Below, piece by piece: positions 33,654-45,740 of a stretch of 64,000 bases of DNA. A program made the translations under genes and the position numbers. Origin of the DNA: Actinokineospora globicatena (GTDB taxonomy: Bacteria; Actinomycetota; Actinomycetes; Mycobacteriales; Pseudonocardiaceae); NCBI RefSeq assembly GCF_024171945.1, contig NZ_JAMTCR010000006.1:620001-684000 (forward strand), given 5' to 3'. The notes below the pieces were generated by a model, which had not been told where the DNA came from, did not search any database, and saw only the letters and a list, made by a program, of their open reading frames with translations. The number at the start of each line of letters is the position of its first letter. Position 1 is the stretch's first letter.

Positions 33654-36600
33654 ATGATCGCACCGGAGTCCGTCGCGGTCGTCGACGACGCCGGGGTCCT
33701 GGTCGGCGCGGGCTGCGCGCACGGCGCGCGCTGGCGGCACGGGGACCGGCTGCAGCACCTGCTGCGGCGCTCCGACCGGGTCGCGGTGGACACCGGCGAC
33801 CTGGTCCTGACCTACGCCGAACTCGACGACCGGGCCAACCAGCTGGCCAGGTACCTGCTGAGCAGGGGAGTCGGGGCGGGCGACCGGATCGGGCTGCTGT
33901 TCGACCAGGCCTGGCGCGGCTACGTGGCCATGCTCGCCGTGCTCAAGGTGCACGCCGCCTACGTCCCGCTCGACCCCGGTTTCCCCGCCGACCGGATCGC
34001 CTACATCGTCGGCGACGCCGATGTCGCGCTGGTGCTCACCCAGCAGCACCTGGTGCCGCTGCTCGGTCGCGGTGAGACGGCCGTGCTCGGCGTGGACACC
34101 GCCGCCGAGGCCATCGCCGCCCGCGACCCCGCGCCGCTCACCGACGACGAGCACGGCGGTCCGGTCGACGACCTCTGCTACATCATCTACACCTCGGGTT
34201 CCACCGGCAGGCCCAAGGGCGTCGCGGTGGAGCACGCCAGCATCTGCAACTTCGTCCGGGTCGCGGGCGAGGTGTACGGGCTGCGCCCCGACGACCGGGT
34301 CTACCAGGGCATGACGATCGCGTTCGACTTCTCCGTGGAGGAGATCTGGGTGCCCTGGGTGGTCGGCGCGACCCTGGTGCCCCGGCCGGGCGGCGCCGCG
34401 CTGGTCGGCCACGACCTCGCCGAGTTCCTCGTCGACCGCGCCGTCACCGCGCTGTGCTGCGTGCCGACCCTGCTGGCCACCCTGGACGACGAGTTACCCG
34501 GGTTGCGGTTCCTGCTGGTCTCCGGCGAGGCCTGCCCGCGCGACCTCATCGCCCGCTGGCACCACCCCGACCGGCGCTTCCTCAACGTCTACGGCCCCAC
34601 CGAGGCCACCGTCACGGCCACCTGGACCACCGTCGACCCCGACCGCCCGGTCACCATCGGCGTCCCGCTGCCCACCTACTCGGTGGTCATCCTCGACCCC
34701 GACCGCACGACCGCGCTGCCCAGGGGCGCCACCGGCGAGATCGGCATCGCGGGCATCGGCCTGGCCCGCGGCTACCTCAACCGCGACGACCTCACCGGCA
34801 AGGCGTTCATCGCCGACTTCCTGGGCATCGACAACAACCCGTCGGGCCGCATCTACCGCACCGGCGACCTCGGCCGGGTCGACGCCGACGGCCACATCGA
34901 GTACCTGGGCCGCATCGACACCCAGGTCAAGGTGCGCGGCTACCGCATCGAGTTGACCGAGATCGAGTCGGTGCTGCTCACCGCGCCCGGTGTCGTGGCG
35001 GCCGTTGTGGACACCCACCGGCCGGACGCGGGCACCGTCGAACTCGTCGGCTACTACACCTCGCGCGGCCCAGCGGGCCGGGACACCGCAGGCCGGGACT
35101 CTGTGGGCCGGGACTCTGTGGGCCAGGACTCTGTGGATCAAGACGCCGCGGATCAGGATGCCGTGCGCGCGCACCTGCGGGAACACCTGCCCGCGTACAT
35201 GGTCCCGGCCTACCTGCAGCGGCTCGACGCCATCCCGATGACCCCGAGCAACAAGGCCGACCGCAAGAACCTGCCCGCCCCCAGCGGTCCCCGTCGGCTC
35301 AGCGCCAAGGACCACGTGGCGCCCGGGACGTCGATGGAAGCCGCGCTGGCCGAGGAGCTGGCCGCCGTGCTCGGCGTCGACCGGGTGTCGGCGCGCGGCC
35401 ACTTCTTCACCGACCTCGCCGTGGACTCCCTGCTGATGTCCCGGTTCTGCGCCAGGATCCGCAAGCGCGACGACGTGCCGACCGTGACGATGCAACAGGT
35501 CTACCAGCACCCCTCGATCCACGACCTCGCGACCGTCCTCTCCGAGACCGTCCCCGCCGAGACTGTGGCGGTCGACGAGGTCGAGCCTCCTGAGCCGATC
35601 AAGGACTGGCGCTACCTGCTCTGCGGCGCCGCGCAACTGGCGTTCCTGCTCGGGTACGTCTACTTCGCCGCGCTGGTCCTGGATGTCGGCTTCGGTTGGG
35701 TCCTCGCCGGTGCGGGCCTGCTCGACGTGTACGTGCGCGCGGTGGCCTTCAGCGGCGCCGGGTTCCTGATCGCCTGCACGGTCCCGATCGCGCTCAAGTG
35801 GTTGCTGGTCGGTCGGTGGAAACCCGGCTCGTTCCGGATCTGGGGCCTGGCCTACTTCCGGTTCTGGGTGGTGCGCTCGCTGATCCGGTTCAACCCGATC
35901 CGGTTGTTCACCGGGTCCCCGCTGCTCGCGCTGTACCTGCGCGCGATGGGCGCGAAGGTCGGTTCCGGCGCGATCATCCTGACCAGGAACATCCCGGTGT
36001 GCACCGATCTGCTGACCATCGGCGACGGCGCGGTCGTGCGCAAGGACACCTGGCTGGTCGGCTACCGGGCCGCGGCTGGGATGATCACCACCGGGCGGGT
36101 CACCATCGGCGCGGGCGCCTACCTCGGCGAGGCGGGAGTGCTCGACATCGACACGGAGCTCGGCGACGGCGCCCAGCTCGCGCACGCCTCCTGCCTGCCA
36201 GCGGGCGCCGCGGTCCCGGCGGGGGAGCGCTGGCACGGCTCACCGGCCCGACCGACCACAGTGGACTTCCGGTCCCACATCACCGCGGACGTCACCCGGT
36301 GGCGCCGGTTCGGCTACAGCTTCCTGCAGGTGTTCACCACCGTCGCCTGGTCGCTGCCGGTCGTGCTGCTCATCGGCGCCCTGCTCGCCGACACCTTCGC
36401 CGGTCTCGTCCCGGCCAACCCGGGCAGTGTCGCCTTCTACGCGATCCAGCTGGCGGCGGCGGCGATCTTCTACGTCGGCGGCGTCATCCTCGGCCTGCTC
36501 GTGGTCACCACCGTGCCGCGCCTGCTCAGCCGCCCGCTCACCCCGGGCGAGGTGTACCCGCTCTACGGCTTCAAGTACACGTTGCAGCGCACCATCACCC

Positions 36601-37799
36601 GGCTGACCAACTCGCGCACGAACCTCTACCTGTTCGGCGACAGCTCCTACATCGTCGGCTACCTGCGGCTGCTCGGGTACGACCTCGGCCGCGTCGAGCA
36701 GACCGGCTCCAACTTCGGCGTCGAACTCAAGCACGACTCACCGCTGCTGAGCGGGGTGGGCAGCGGAACGATGGTCTCCGACGGCCTGTCGATGATCAAC
36801 GCCGACTACTCCGGGACCGCGTTCCGGGTGCGCCGCGCCGACATCGGGCCGCGCAACTTCCTCGGCAACAACATCGTCTACCCGCCCGACGCCCGCACCG
36901 GGTCGAACGTGCTGCTCGCCACCAAGGTCATGGTCCCGGTCGACGGACCCCGACGCGGTGACACCGGGCTCCTCGGCTCGCCCGCGTTCGAGATCCCGCG
37001 CACAGTGCAGCGTGACACCTCGTTCGACCACCTCAAGTCCGGCGACACCTTCCGCACGCGGCTGGCCGCCAAGAACCGGCACAACCTGGCCACGATCGGT
37101 CTGTTCACGCTGGTCCGCTGCGTAGAGCTGTGGGCGCTGGTGGTGATCAACGTGATCGCCGCAGGCCTGTACCCGCGCCTGGGCACCGCGGCCACCGCGC
37201 TCGGGCTGCTCGCCACCTACCTGTTCGTGGTGCTGTTCGGGGTCCTCGTCGAACGGGCCGTCCTCGGGTTCCGCCGCCTGCGCCCCCGGTTCTGCTCCAT
37301 CTACGACCCGCTGTTCTGGCGCCACGAGCGGTTCTGGAAGCTCAGCGCGGGCCGCTACCTGGCCCTGTTCAACGGAACCCCGGTGAAGGTGCTGCTGTGG
37401 CGGCTGCTCGGCGTCCGGATGGGGCGGCGCGTGTTCGACGACGGCAGCGCGATCCCGGAGAAGACCCTGGTGACCATCGGCGCGGACTCCGTGCTCAACG
37501 TCGGCAGCGTCGTGCAGGGGCACTCCCTGGAAGACGCGACCTTCAAGTCCGACCACATCGTGCTCGGCGCCCGCACCACCGTCGGGGTGGCCGCGTTCGC
37601 CCACTACGGGGTGCGGGTGGCCGACCGCACCACCGTGGACGCCGACTCCTTCCTGATGAAGGGAAGCGAGACCGGCACCGGGTCCCGCTGGCGCGGCAAC
37701 CCGGCCACCGAACTGACCCGGCACGCGCCCACCGGACCCGAACCGGTCGTGCCGATCGCGAACCACCACGCTGCCAAGAACACGGGAGTGAGCCGATGA
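33654..37799 (+). CDS. Pls-type membrane NRPS (poly-amino-acid synthetase)
   Basis: A 1381-residue single-module NRPS of the epsilon-poly-lysine-synthetase type. An adenylation domain spans about 30-530 ([35 protein letters not shown]). A carrier domain has its Ser near 590 (LAVDSLL). From 650 to 1200 there are about six membrane segments interleaved with tandem acyltransferase-like left-handed-helix regions. There is no condensation or thioesterase domain. Relatives polymerise one amino acid through a side-chain amine. ATG 33654 follows AAAGGAATTC. The stop overlaps the aminotransferase start. An acidic residue (Glu) in the substrate-pocket motif fits a basic substrate. The gene partners point to 2,4-diaminobutyrate. 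Confidence 0.85.
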   Translation: MIAPESVAVVDDAGVLVGAGCAHGARWRHGDRLQHLLRRSDRVAVDTGDLVLTYAELDDRANQLARYLLSRGVGAGDRIGLLFDQAWRGYVAMLAVLKVHAAYVPLDPGFPADRIAYIVGDADVALVLTQQHLVPLLGRGETAVLGVDTAAEAIAARDPAPLTDDEHGGPVDDLCYIIYTSGSTGRPKGVAVEHASICNFVRVAGEVYGLRPDDRVYQGMTIAFDFSVEEIWVPWVVGATLVPRPGGAALVGHDLAEFLVDRAVTALCCVPTLLATLDDELPGLRFLLVSGEACPRDLIARWHHPDRRFLNVYGPTEATVTATWTTVDPDRPVTIGVPLPTYSVVILDPDRTTALPRGATGEIGIAGIGLARGYLNRDDLTGKAFIADFLGIDNNPSGRIYRTGDLGRVDADGHIEYLGRIDTQVKVRGYRIELTEIESVLLTAPGVVAAVVDTHRPDAGTVELVGYYTSRGPAGRDTAGRDSVGRDSVGQDSVDQDAADQDAVRAHLREHLPAYMVPAYLQRLDAIPMTPSNKADRKNLPAPSGPRRLSAKDHVAPGTSMEAALAEELAAVLGVDRVSARGHFFTDLAVDSLLMSRFCARIRKRDDVPTVTMQQVYQHPSIHDLATVLSETVPAETVAVDEVEPPEPIKDWRYLLCGAAQLAFLLGYVYFAALVLDVGFGWVLAGAGLLDVYVRAVAFSGAGFLIACTVPIALKWLLVGRWKPGSFRIWGLAYFRFWVVRSLIRFNPIRLFTGSPLLALYLRAMGAKVGSGAIILTRNIPVCTDLLTIGDGAVVRKDTWLVGYRAAAGMITTGRVTIGAGAYLGEAGVLDIDTELGDGAQLAHASCLPAGAAVPAGERWHGSPARPTTVDFRSHITADVTRWRRFGYSFLQVFTTVAWSLPVVLLIGALLADTFAGLVPANPGSVAFYAIQLAAAAIFYVGGVILGLLVVTTVPRLLSRPLTPGEVYPLYGFKYTLQRTITRLTNSRTNLYLFGDSSYIVGYLRLLGYDLGRVEQTGSNFGVELKHDSPLLSGVGSGTMVSDGLSMINADYSGTAFRVRRADIGPRNFLGNNIVYPPDARTGSNVLLATKVMVPVDGPRRGDTGLLGSPAFEIPRTVQRDTSFDHLKSGDTFRTRLAAKNRHNLATIGLFTLVRCVELWALVVINVIAAGLYPRLGTAATALGLLATYLFVVLFGVLVERAVLGFRRLRPRFCSIYDPLFWRHERFWKLSAGRYLALFNGTPVKVLLWRLLGVRMGRRVFDDGSAIPEKTLVTIGADSVLNVGSVVQGHSLEDATFKSDHIVLGARTTVGVAAFAHYGVRVADRTTVDADSFLMKGSETGTGSRWRGNPATELTRHAPTGPEPVVPIANHHAAKNTGVSR

Positions 37800-39166
37800 C
37801 CGACCTGATCGCCGAGATGACCCAGCCGCGTGTCGACGGCGCCCTACCCGGGCCGGGGTCAGCGGCCTACCTCGCCCGCCAGGCGCGCACGGAGTCCAAC
37901 GCGCGCAGCTACCCCAGGGGCCTGCCGATCGCCATCGAGCGCGGCGAGGGCAGCTTCGTGCGCGACGTCGACGGCAACGTGTTCATCGACTTCCTCGCGG
38001 GCGCGGGCGTGCTCTCGTTGGGGCACAACCACCCCGAGCTGGTGCGCGCCATGGTCGAGCAGGCGGGGGTGCTGACCCACGCGCTCGACTTCCCCACCCC
38101 GGCCAAGGACGCCTTCGTCGAAGCCCAGTTCTCCATGCTGCCGCCCGCCATGCGCGCCCGCACCAAGATCCATTTCTGCGGGCCGACCGGGGCGAACGCG
38201 GTCGACGCGGCCATCAAGCTGTGCAAGACCGCCACCGGCCGCGGCGACATCATCTCCTTCCAGGGCGGGTTCCACGGCGCGAGCCACGCCGCGATGGCGG
38301 TGACCGGTCTGGTGTCGCAGAAGCAGCCCGTCGCCAACGGGATGCCCGGCGTGCACTTCCTGCCGTACTCGTCGTGCTCGCGCTGCCCGCTCGGGTTGCG
38401 GCCGGACACCTGCGAGACCAACTGCGCCACCTACTTCGAGAACGCGCTGCGCGACCCGAACGGCGGCCTGCCCAAGCCAGCCGCGGTGATCATGGAGCTG
38501 GTGCAGGGCGAGGGCGGTGTGGTGCCCGCGCGGCCGGAGTTCGTCCGCCGGGTCCGCGCGGTGACCGCCGAGCTCGACATCCCGCTCATCGTCGACGAGG
38601 TGCAGACCGGCTGCGGCCGCACCGGCACCTGGTTCGCATTCGAGCGGTACGGGATCACCCCGGACGTGGTGGTCGCGTCCAAGGCGCTGAGCGGCGTCGG
38701 GTCCCCGGTCGCGGTGATCCTCTACGACGAGCGGCTCGACGTGTGGAGCCCCGGCGCGCACACCGGCACCTTCCGCGGCAACCAGCTCGCCTTCGCCGCG
38801 GGCACCGAGGCCGTGCGGATCGTGCGGCGCGACAACATCCTGGGCAACGTCGTCGCGCGCGGCGAGCAGGTCGCGGACCGGCTGTCGGTGCTGCACGCGC
38901 ACCCGCTGGTCGGCGAGGTCCGCGGCATGGGGCTGATGTGGGGCATCCAGCTGCTCGACGCCCCCGACGGCACGCCCGCGTCCGCGCTGGCCGCCGCCGT
39001 GCGCACCGAGGTGCTCAACCACGGCCTGATCCTGGAACTCGGCGGCCGCGACGACACCGTCGTGCGGCTGCTGCCCCCGCTCAACGTCACCGCGGAGGTC
39101 CTCGACACCGCGTGCGACATCCTCATCGCGGCCATCGGCGGGCTGCCGCACCAGGAGCGCGGTTGA
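37796..39166 (+). CDS. 2,4-diaminobutyrate aminotransferase-like (class III)
   Basis: A 456-residue class III PLP aminotransferase. The PLP Lys is K296 in [21 protein letters not shown] and GTFRGNQLA are typical. Its overall pattern matches the diaminobutyrate-2-oxoglutarate aminotransferase group, which turns aspartate semialdehyde plus glutamate into L-2,4-diaminobutyrate. A Cys-rich insert ([10 protein letters not shown], then TCETNC) is visible near residue 195. ATG 37796 overlaps the synthetase stop and the aspartokinase starts one base after its own stop. Ectoine synthesis is an alternative use of the enzyme, but no ectA or ectC is present. Confidence 0.82.
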   Translation: MTDLIAEMTQPRVDGALPGPGSAAYLARQARTESNARSYPRGLPIAIERGEGSFVRDVDGNVFIDFLAGAGVLSLGHNHPELVRAMVEQAGVLTHALDFPTPAKDAFVEAQFSMLPPAMRARTKIHFCGPTGANAVDAAIKLCKTATGRGDIISFQGGFHGASHAAMAVTGLVSQKQPVANGMPGVHFLPYSSCSRCPLGLRPDTCETNCATYFENALRDPNGGLPKPAAVIMELVQGEGGVVPARPEFVRRVRAVTAELDIPLIVDEVQTGCGRTGTWFAFERYGITPDVVVASKALSGVGSPVAVILYDERLDVWSPGAHTGTFRGNQLAFAAGTEAVRIVRRDNILGNVVARGEQVADRLSVLHAHPLVGEVRGMGLMWGIQLLDAPDGTPASALAAAVRTEVLNHGLILELGGRDDTVVRLLPPLNVTAEVLDTACDILIAAIGGLPHQERG

Positions 39167-39167
39167 C

Positions 39168-40442
<1,275 letters not shown>

Positions 40443-40453
40443 TCCGTTCCCTT

Positions 40454-40488
40454 CCGTCCCCGGGTGTCCAGCCGACACCCGGGGACGG
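40454..40488 (+). terminator. 15-bp perfect hairpin ending the polymer operon
   Basis: CCGTCCCCGGGTGTC at 40454-40468 pairs perfectly with GACACCCGGGGACGG at 40474-40488 around CAGCC. It starts 12 bases after the aspartokinase stop. No T tract. From here to 40808 I see no gene. Confidence 0.7.
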
Positions 40489-40808
40489 TGCGGTGCCGTC
40501 GCCAATCGCCTGGCGACCGGGCACGTGGGTGAGTTCGCTGGAGCGGTGGTCGGCTCGCTGGAAACCGGGTGCGTGGTCCGTTGCGCCTGTCCCGACTTGT
40601 GGGCGTGCAGCGGCCGGATTCCCAGTGTTGGCAGGGTTAAATGGGAAGTACCGGTGCCGGTGGCAGGGATGATCCACTCGTTGGGGTGAGGTGGGTGGGG
40701 GGCGTGTAACGCCGTGGGGGTGGGGGGCGACCAGGTGAGTGCGGCCCCGGCCAAGTCTTCTGACAGCCCCCCGATCAGCTGGACGGGGCCGCGCTCCGCT
40801 CTTCCCGG

Positions 40809-40814
40809 TAGCGT
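40809..40814 (+). promoter_or_regulatory. -10-like element for leaderless MOSC gene
   Basis: TAGCGT fits TANNNT and ends 7 bases before GTG 40822. No ribosome site is seen. Confidence 0.4.
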
Positions 40815-40821
40815 CGGTGGG

Positions 40822-41613
40822 GTGATCACCGTCGTGGGGTTGCGCAGTTACCCGGTCAAGGGGTGTGCCGGGGTCGAGCACGTCGCGGTCGACGTGGGGT
40901 TGATGGGGCTCGCGCACGATCGGGCGTTCTTGGTGGTCGGGCCCGGTGGGGTCGGGCGCACGCAGCGCCGGGATCCGCGGTTGGCCGTGGTGCGGCCGGA
41001 GGTCGTGGGCGAGAAGTTGGTGTTGTGGGCGCCCGGGTTCGGGGAGGTCAGCGCGGTCGTCGACACCGAGGGGCCGCGCCAGGACGTCACCATGTTCGGC
41101 GACCCGTACCGCGGGATCGACCAGGGCGACGAGGTCGCGGGCTGGCTCACCGAGGTGCTCCAGGCGCCGAGCAGGCTGGTGCGGGTGCCGCCGGAGCACC
41201 ACCGGGTGATCGAGGGGCCGACCTCGGGCGTGTCCGGGTTCGCCGACAGCGCCGCCGTGCACCTGCTCTCGCTCGCGTCGTACCGGCAGTTGTGCGAGCG
41301 CATCGGCGGCGCCGCGGTGCCTCTCGACCGCTTCCGGCCCAACATCGTCGTCGACGGCCTGCCCGCGCACGGCGAGGACGACCTGCGCCACTGCGCCATC
41401 GGCCCGGTGCGGCTCGGCTTCACCAGACTGGCCGTGCGCTGCGCGGTGGTGCAGGTCGACCAGACCGCGGGTACCCGCGCCGGACCGGAACCGCTGCGCA
41501 CCCTGGCCGGGTACCGCCGCGCCAAGACCGGGGTCACCTTCGGCACCAAGCTCTCAGTCATCACCGGCGGCCCCATCGCGCTCGGCGACGAACTCGTCCC
41601 GCACCAGGTGTGA
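40822..41613 (+). CDS. MOSC-domain molybdenum-cofactor protein
   Basis: A 263-residue protein with an N-terminal MOSC beta-barrel (LRSYPVKGCAG) and a C-terminal MOSC domain (FRPNIVVDG, then LAVRCAVVQVD with the conserved Cys that would bind the cofactor). By family it resembles YcbX/mARC-type reductases acting on N-hydroxylated compounds. I chose GTG 40822, where family similarity begins; the frame is open to 40714. No redox partner gene is adjacent. Confidence 0.8.
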   Translation: MITVVGLRSYPVKGCAGVEHVAVDVGLMGLAHDRAFLVVGPGGVGRTQRRDPRLAVVRPEVVGEKLVLWAPGFGEVSAVVDTEGPRQDVTMFGDPYRGIDQGDEVAGWLTEVLQAPSRLVRVPPEHHRVIEGPTSGVSGFADSAAVHLLSLASYRQLCERIGGAAVPLDRFRPNIVVDGLPAHGEDDLRHCAIGPVRLGFTRLAVRCAVVQVDQTAGTRAGPEPLRTLAGYRRAKTGVTFGTKLSVITGGPIALGDELVPHQV

Positions 41614-41751
41614 CTCGGACATCCAGCAGGAAACGGAGATCGCCCGCGTCGGCGGTAGTCCTGTGATCCGAAGTGGAGGGTCTGTAGGTCCACACTGGAC
41701 GGATGCGGGCGCGGTGACCGCACTCGCCGCGTAGTGGTGGGTACTGGCGAG

Positions 41752-41757
41752 TAGCCT
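41752..41757 (+). promoter_or_regulatory. -10-like element for leaderless cyclase gene
   Basis: TAGCCT fits TANNNT and ends 6 bases before GTG 41764, with no ribosome site. Confidence 0.4.
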
Positions 41758-41763
41758 GGGCCG

Positions 41764-43287
41764 GTGATGGCACAGCCCTTCGGGTCTCGACTGCTTGGTC
41801 CGGCGGACCAGGGTGGTCGCGCGCTGCGGGTCAGGGTGCAGGGGTTGCTCACGGTCACCCTGGTCATCGCCAACCTCATCGGGGCCGTGGTGGCCGTTGT
41901 GCTGTCCACCTGGGTCATCCCCGGGCCTGGTCCGGTCGCCGCGACCTGGGTGATGATCGCCGTCGGGGTGCCGTGCTACGTGGTGGTGGCGCTGGTGTTC
42001 GGCACCGTGTGGGGGACGGGGCGGGCGCTGCGGGCGGTGCGGTGGGCGATCGCGGATCGGGAGCCGACCGAGGGGGACCGGCGCGCGACGCTGCGGGTCC
42101 CGTTGCGGCTCACCCTCATGCAGGCGTTCCTGTGGGGCCTGGCGACCGCGCTGTTCACCGGTGTCGTCGCGGTCGTGCAGCCGGAACTGGTGTTCACGGT
42201 CGCGTTCACCTCCGGTTTCGCGGGGATCGTGGTGTGCGCCAACGCCTACCTGCTCAGCGAGTTCGCGCTGCGGCCGGTCGCGGCGAGGGCGGTGGGGGAC
42301 GAACCGGCCGGCGGCGCGGGTGTGCGGGTGCGGATGCTGCTGTTCTGGTGCTTGGGCACCGGGGTGCCGGTCGCCGGGTTGCTGCTGGTCGCGGTGTTCG
42401 CCCTGCTGCGCGACACCGTGCCGAACACCCGGCTCGCGGTGACCGTGGTCGTGCTGACCGGCGTGGTGCTGGTCGTCGGGTTCCTGGTCACCGAGTTCAC
42501 CGCCCGCGCGATCGTCGGCCCGGTCCGCTCCGTGCGCGACGGCATGGGGCTGGTCCGGCGGGGGCACCTCGACACCAGGGTCGCGGTCTACGACGGGACC
42601 GAGCTGGGACTGCTGCAGGCCGGGTTCAACCGGATGGCCGACGGCCTCGCCGAGCGCGAGCGGATCAGGGACCTGTTCGGCAGGCACGTCGGCCGCGAGG
42701 TCGCCGAGGCCGCGCTCACCGCCGACGTCGACCACCGGGTGCAGGACGTCGCCGTGGTCTTCGTCGACTTGGTCGGCTCCACCGCCCTGGCCGCCACCCG
42801 CCCCCCGACCGAGGTGGTCGACCTGCTCAACCGCTTCTTCGCCGTGGTCGTCGACGAGGTGGACCGCCACGGGGGAGTCGTCAACAAGTTCGTCGGCGAC
42901 GCGGCCCTCGCCGTCTTCGGCGCGCCACTGCCCCTCGACGACCACGCGGGCCGCGCCCTCGCCACCGCCAGGGCCATCGCCACCCGCCTACCCCGCGAAT
43001 TCCCGACCTGCCAGGCAGGCATCGGCGTCGCCGCGGGCCAGGTCGTCGCGGGCAACGTCGGCGCCCAACGCCGCTTCGAATACACCGTCATCGGCGACCC
43101 GGTGAACGAAGCCGCCCGCCTCACCGAACTCGCCAAGTCCACCCCCGGCAAACTCCTCGCCTCCTCCCAAGCCGTCGCCGAGGCCGCACCCAGCGAAGCC
43201 GCCCACTGGCACCTCACCGACCGCGTGACCCTGCGCGGCCGCACTGAGGAGACCCTTCTCGCCATTCCCCGCGAGCACGCTGAATGA
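41764..43287 (+). CDS. membrane-bound class III adenylate cyclase with HAMP domain
   Basis: A 507-residue protein with about six membrane segments (20-245), a HAMP domain (about 250-300) and a class III cyclase domain (320-490). The cyclase has metal-binding Asp in VFVDLVGSTAL, Lys and Asp in NKFVGDAALAVFG, and GDPVNEAARL with the transition-state Asn and Arg, so it should be active and specific for ATP. The layout resembles the mycobacterial Rv1318c-type cyclases. The start is GTG 41764 with ATG following as codon 2. It converges with the Hsp70 gene 38 bases away. Confidence 0.87.
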   Translation: MMAQPFGSRLLGPADQGGRALRVRVQGLLTVTLVIANLIGAVVAVVLSTWVIPGPGPVAATWVMIAVGVPCYVVVALVFGTVWGTGRALRAVRWAIADREPTEGDRRATLRVPLRLTLMQAFLWGLATALFTGVVAVVQPELVFTVAFTSGFAGIVVCANAYLLSEFALRPVAARAVGDEPAGGAGVRVRMLLFWCLGTGVPVAGLLLVAVFALLRDTVPNTRLAVTVVVLTGVVLVVGFLVTEFTARAIVGPVRSVRDGMGLVRRGHLDTRVAVYDGTELGLLQAGFNRMADGLAERERIRDLFGRHVGREVAEAALTADVDHRVQDVAVVFVDLVGSTALAATRPPTEVVDLLNRFFAVVVDEVDRHGGVVNKFVGDAALAVFGAPLPLDDHAGRALATARAIATRLPREFPTCQAGIGVAAGQVVAGNVGAQRRFEYTVIGDPVNEAARLTELAKSTPGKLLASSQAVAEAAPSEAAHWHLTDRVTLRGRTEETLLAIPREHAE

Positions 43288-43325
43288 CCGGACTCAACAT
43301 CGGGCTGTGAGGCCGCGCGGCGTTC

Positions 43326-45638
43326 TTACTCGGGGAGCCGGACCAAGGTCGCGGGGGTGGTGCGGGAGTCGCCGGGGGGTGTTTCGGGGGAGTGGAGGGC
43401 GAAGCCCTGGCCCACGGGTTCTAGCCAGCCCTCGGCGGCGGCTGCCTGGTCTACGCGGGTGCCGGTGACTCGGAGGATCTGGGAGGTTCCCTCGCCGACC
43501 TGGGCGCCCAGCCACAGGACGTCGCCGTCGACCCGGAGTCGGGGGGCTTCCGCCGGGACCACGGATGCCAGGTTGCCGAGCAGGCCGGGGAAGGTGCCCA
43601 GCGACCGGGGGGAGCGGTCGTCGTAGAGGTGCAGGGACAGGCCGCGGTTGGGGACCAGGGAGTCCTGCACCACCCCGTACATCCGGTTCGCCGTGGCGAC
43701 CCAGCGGGCGGCGCCCGCGCGGGGGCGTTCGACGAAGAGCTTGCGGTCGGTGCCCGCGTAGGTCTCCAGGCCGACGTTGGTGCCCAGGTACCAGGAGTCG
43801 CGGCGCAGCACCTGGTGCACCCACAGGGCGGTGGCGTCCAACTGCTCGGCGACCACCGCGAGGGTCCCGTCGGCGTCCACCGTCGCCACCGTCTGGCTGG
43901 GCACGACCACGCTGGAGCGCAGCCCGGTCCGCCGCTTGGTGATCTTGCCGAGCACCACCGCCGCGCCCCTGCCGTCGCCGAGGGCGGTCGGGGGCACCGA
44001 GGTCGGCATGGCCGGGTCCAGCAGCCTGCGGCGGGTGCCGTCCTCGTTGATGTACCAGGTCGCGGCCGGGCCGAGCGGCCTGGGCGTGGGGTTGACCGGG
44101 GCGAACGAGGTCGCCGGGCGGATCAGCACGACCTGCAGGTCACCGGTCTCGCCCCAGGGCAGGCCGACCGAGTTGTCCACCGGCCTGGTCGACGGGCCGC
44201 GCAGGAACACCCAGCCCTGGCCGCCCTGGGCGACCAGCCACGGGTCGTGCGCGGTGAGCAGGTCGGTGGTCGAGCGGATGATCAGCTCCGGGCTCAGCGC
44301 GTGCACCCGCACCGCCTGCTCGCGGCGCTCGGCGACCAGCACCAGGTCCTCGGCGATGGTCCAGCCGGTCACCCGGGTCATCGGCAGCTCGCGCTCGACC
44401 CGGCCACCCCGGTCCAGCTTGCGCACCACGTGCCCGTCGGGCCCCGCGCTCCACGTGTACAGGGCGCCGTTGACGGCCTGGGCGTCGATCACGTCGGTGG
44501 CCAGCACGGACAGGCCCCCGCCCGGCCGCCGGGGCGCGGTCACCGGCCGGGCCGTCAGCGTCCGTTGCGCCCAGCGGGCCGCGCCGAGCGCCACCACCGT
44601 CTTGGGGTCCTGCCAGGTGCGGACCAGCCCGTCGTACTGCGCGCGCAGCGCGTCGCGCACCAGCGGGATCCGGCTCGCGCCGCCGGTCAGGAAGATGCCC
44701 CGCAGGTCGCCCGGCGCGCGGCCGCTGCCCTCGATGCTCTGCGCGAGCAGCCGGGTGGTGCGCCGCACGTCCTCGCCGACCAGGGCGTCGAACTCGGCCC
44801 GGGTGATCCGCACGTCGACGTCGGCGCCCGCGACGTACTGGCTGGCGTCCTCGTAGTCCGACAGCGACTCCTTGGCCAGCCGCGCCTCGGTCAGCAGCTC
44901 GGCGGCCGCGGCCAGCCAGCGCCGGTCCGGGTTGGTGCTCACCTGCTCCCACCACTCGGGCGCCAGCCGGGTCAGCTGGGCGCCGAAGTGGTGGAACACC
45001 CGCTCGTCGAAGGTCTCGCCGCCGATCTCCGGGTCGCCGCCGGGGCCGCCGACGACGGTGAACCCGGACCCCTCCACGGCCAGCACGGCGGTGTCGAACG
45101 TGCCGCCGCCCAGGTCGTAGACCGCGACGCTGTCCCGGCCCCCGATGCCGTCGGCGGCGTGGGTGTGGCTGTAGTGCACGGCGGCCGCGACCGGTTCCTC
45201 GATCAACTCGACCGGTCGACCCGGCAGCACGACCTCGGCGACCTCCAGCAGCACCTGCCGCTGCGCCGGGCTCCACGCCACCGGGTGGGTCAGCACCAGG
45301 GACGCGGGCGCGGCCCCGTCGAAGCGCCTGCGGGCCTCGGTGACGAACAGGTCCAGCAGCGCGGCCAGCGCCCGCTGCACGGTGACCGGCTCGCCGCCGA
45401 GCAGCATCGGGCGGCGGCCGACGTAGCGCTTGGGGTTGCGCTCGGCGCGCTCCGGCGCCCGGCCGACCATCCGCTGGGCCAGGGTGCCCGCGACCAGCCT
45501 GCCGGACTCGTCGAGCAGCACGGTGGACGCGACGCGCCGCTCACCGGAGACCTCGATCGACTCCACCCGCTCGGCCGTGGCGATCGCCGCCGCCGAGAAG
45601 CTCGTGCCCAGGTCGACGCCAAGACTCCACCGTGTCAC
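43326..45638 (-). CDS. Hsp70-family ATPase fused to a beta-propeller-like C-terminal region
   Basis: A 770-residue protein. Residues 1-390 form an actin-like Hsp70 ATPase (LGVDLGTSFSA, IEEPVAAAVHYS, VYDLGGGTFDTAVL, FLTGGASRIPLV). The remainder has no Hsp70 peptide-binding domain. It consists of repeating short strands with tryptophans, as in a beta-propeller, from about 400 to 765. GTG 45638 has GGGAG just upstream; the frame is open to 46394 but that part is antisense to the YrdC gene. Its job may be sensing or scaffolding rather than general chaperoning. Confidence 0.8.
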   Translation of the reverse strand: MTRWSLGVDLGTSFSAAAIATAERVESIEVSGERRVASTVLLDESGRLVAGTLAQRMVGRAPERAERNPKRYVGRRPMLLGGEPVTVQRALAALLDLFVTEARRRFDGAAPASLVLTHPVAWSPAQRQVLLEVAEVVLPGRPVELIEEPVAAAVHYSHTHAADGIGGRDSVAVYDLGGGTFDTAVLAVEGSGFTVVGGPGGDPEIGGETFDERVFHHFGAQLTRLAPEWWEQVSTNPDRRWLAAAAELLTEARLAKESLSDYEDASQYVAGADVDVRITRAEFDALVGEDVRRTTRLLAQSIEGSGRAPGDLRGIFLTGGASRIPLVRDALRAQYDGLVRTWQDPKTVVALGAARWAQRTLTARPVTAPRRPGGGLSVLATDVIDAQAVNGALYTWSAGPDGHVVRKLDRGGRVERELPMTRVTGWTIAEDLVLVAERREQAVRVHALSPELIIRSTTDLLTAHDPWLVAQGGQGWVFLRGPSTRPVDNSVGLPWGETGDLQVVLIRPATSFAPVNPTPRPLGPAATWYINEDGTRRRLLDPAMPTSVPPTALGDGRGAAVVLGKITKRRTGLRSSVVVPSQTVATVDADGTLAVVAEQLDATALWVHQVLRRDSWYLGTNVGLETYAGTDRKLFVERPRAGAARWVATANRMYGVVQDSLVPNRGLSLHLYDDRSPRSLGTFPGLLGNLASVVPAEAPRLRVDGDVLWLGAQVGEGTSQILRVTGTRVDQAAAAEGWLEPVGQGFALHSPETPPGDSRTTPATLVRLPE

Positions 45639-45728
45639 GTCGCTCCCGCTCACTACTAGCCCATTCGTGTCCCTGTACAGGATCGCCTGTCGCCGGGCGG
45701 CGTTTCGGTCGGGGTGCGCCCAGGTCCG

Positions 45729-45734
45729 TAGACT
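45729..45734 (+). promoter_or_regulatory. -10-like element for leaderless YciO/YrdC gene
   Basis: TAGACT fits TANNNT and ends 6 bases before ATG 45741. Confidence 0.45.
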
Positions 45735-45740
45735 CCCGCC

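Noticed and set aside
37796-39166. Ectoine synthesis as the role of the diaminobutyrate aminotransferase.
   Set aside because: There is no ectA or ectC homologue; the gene is coupled to a Pls-type NRPS instead.
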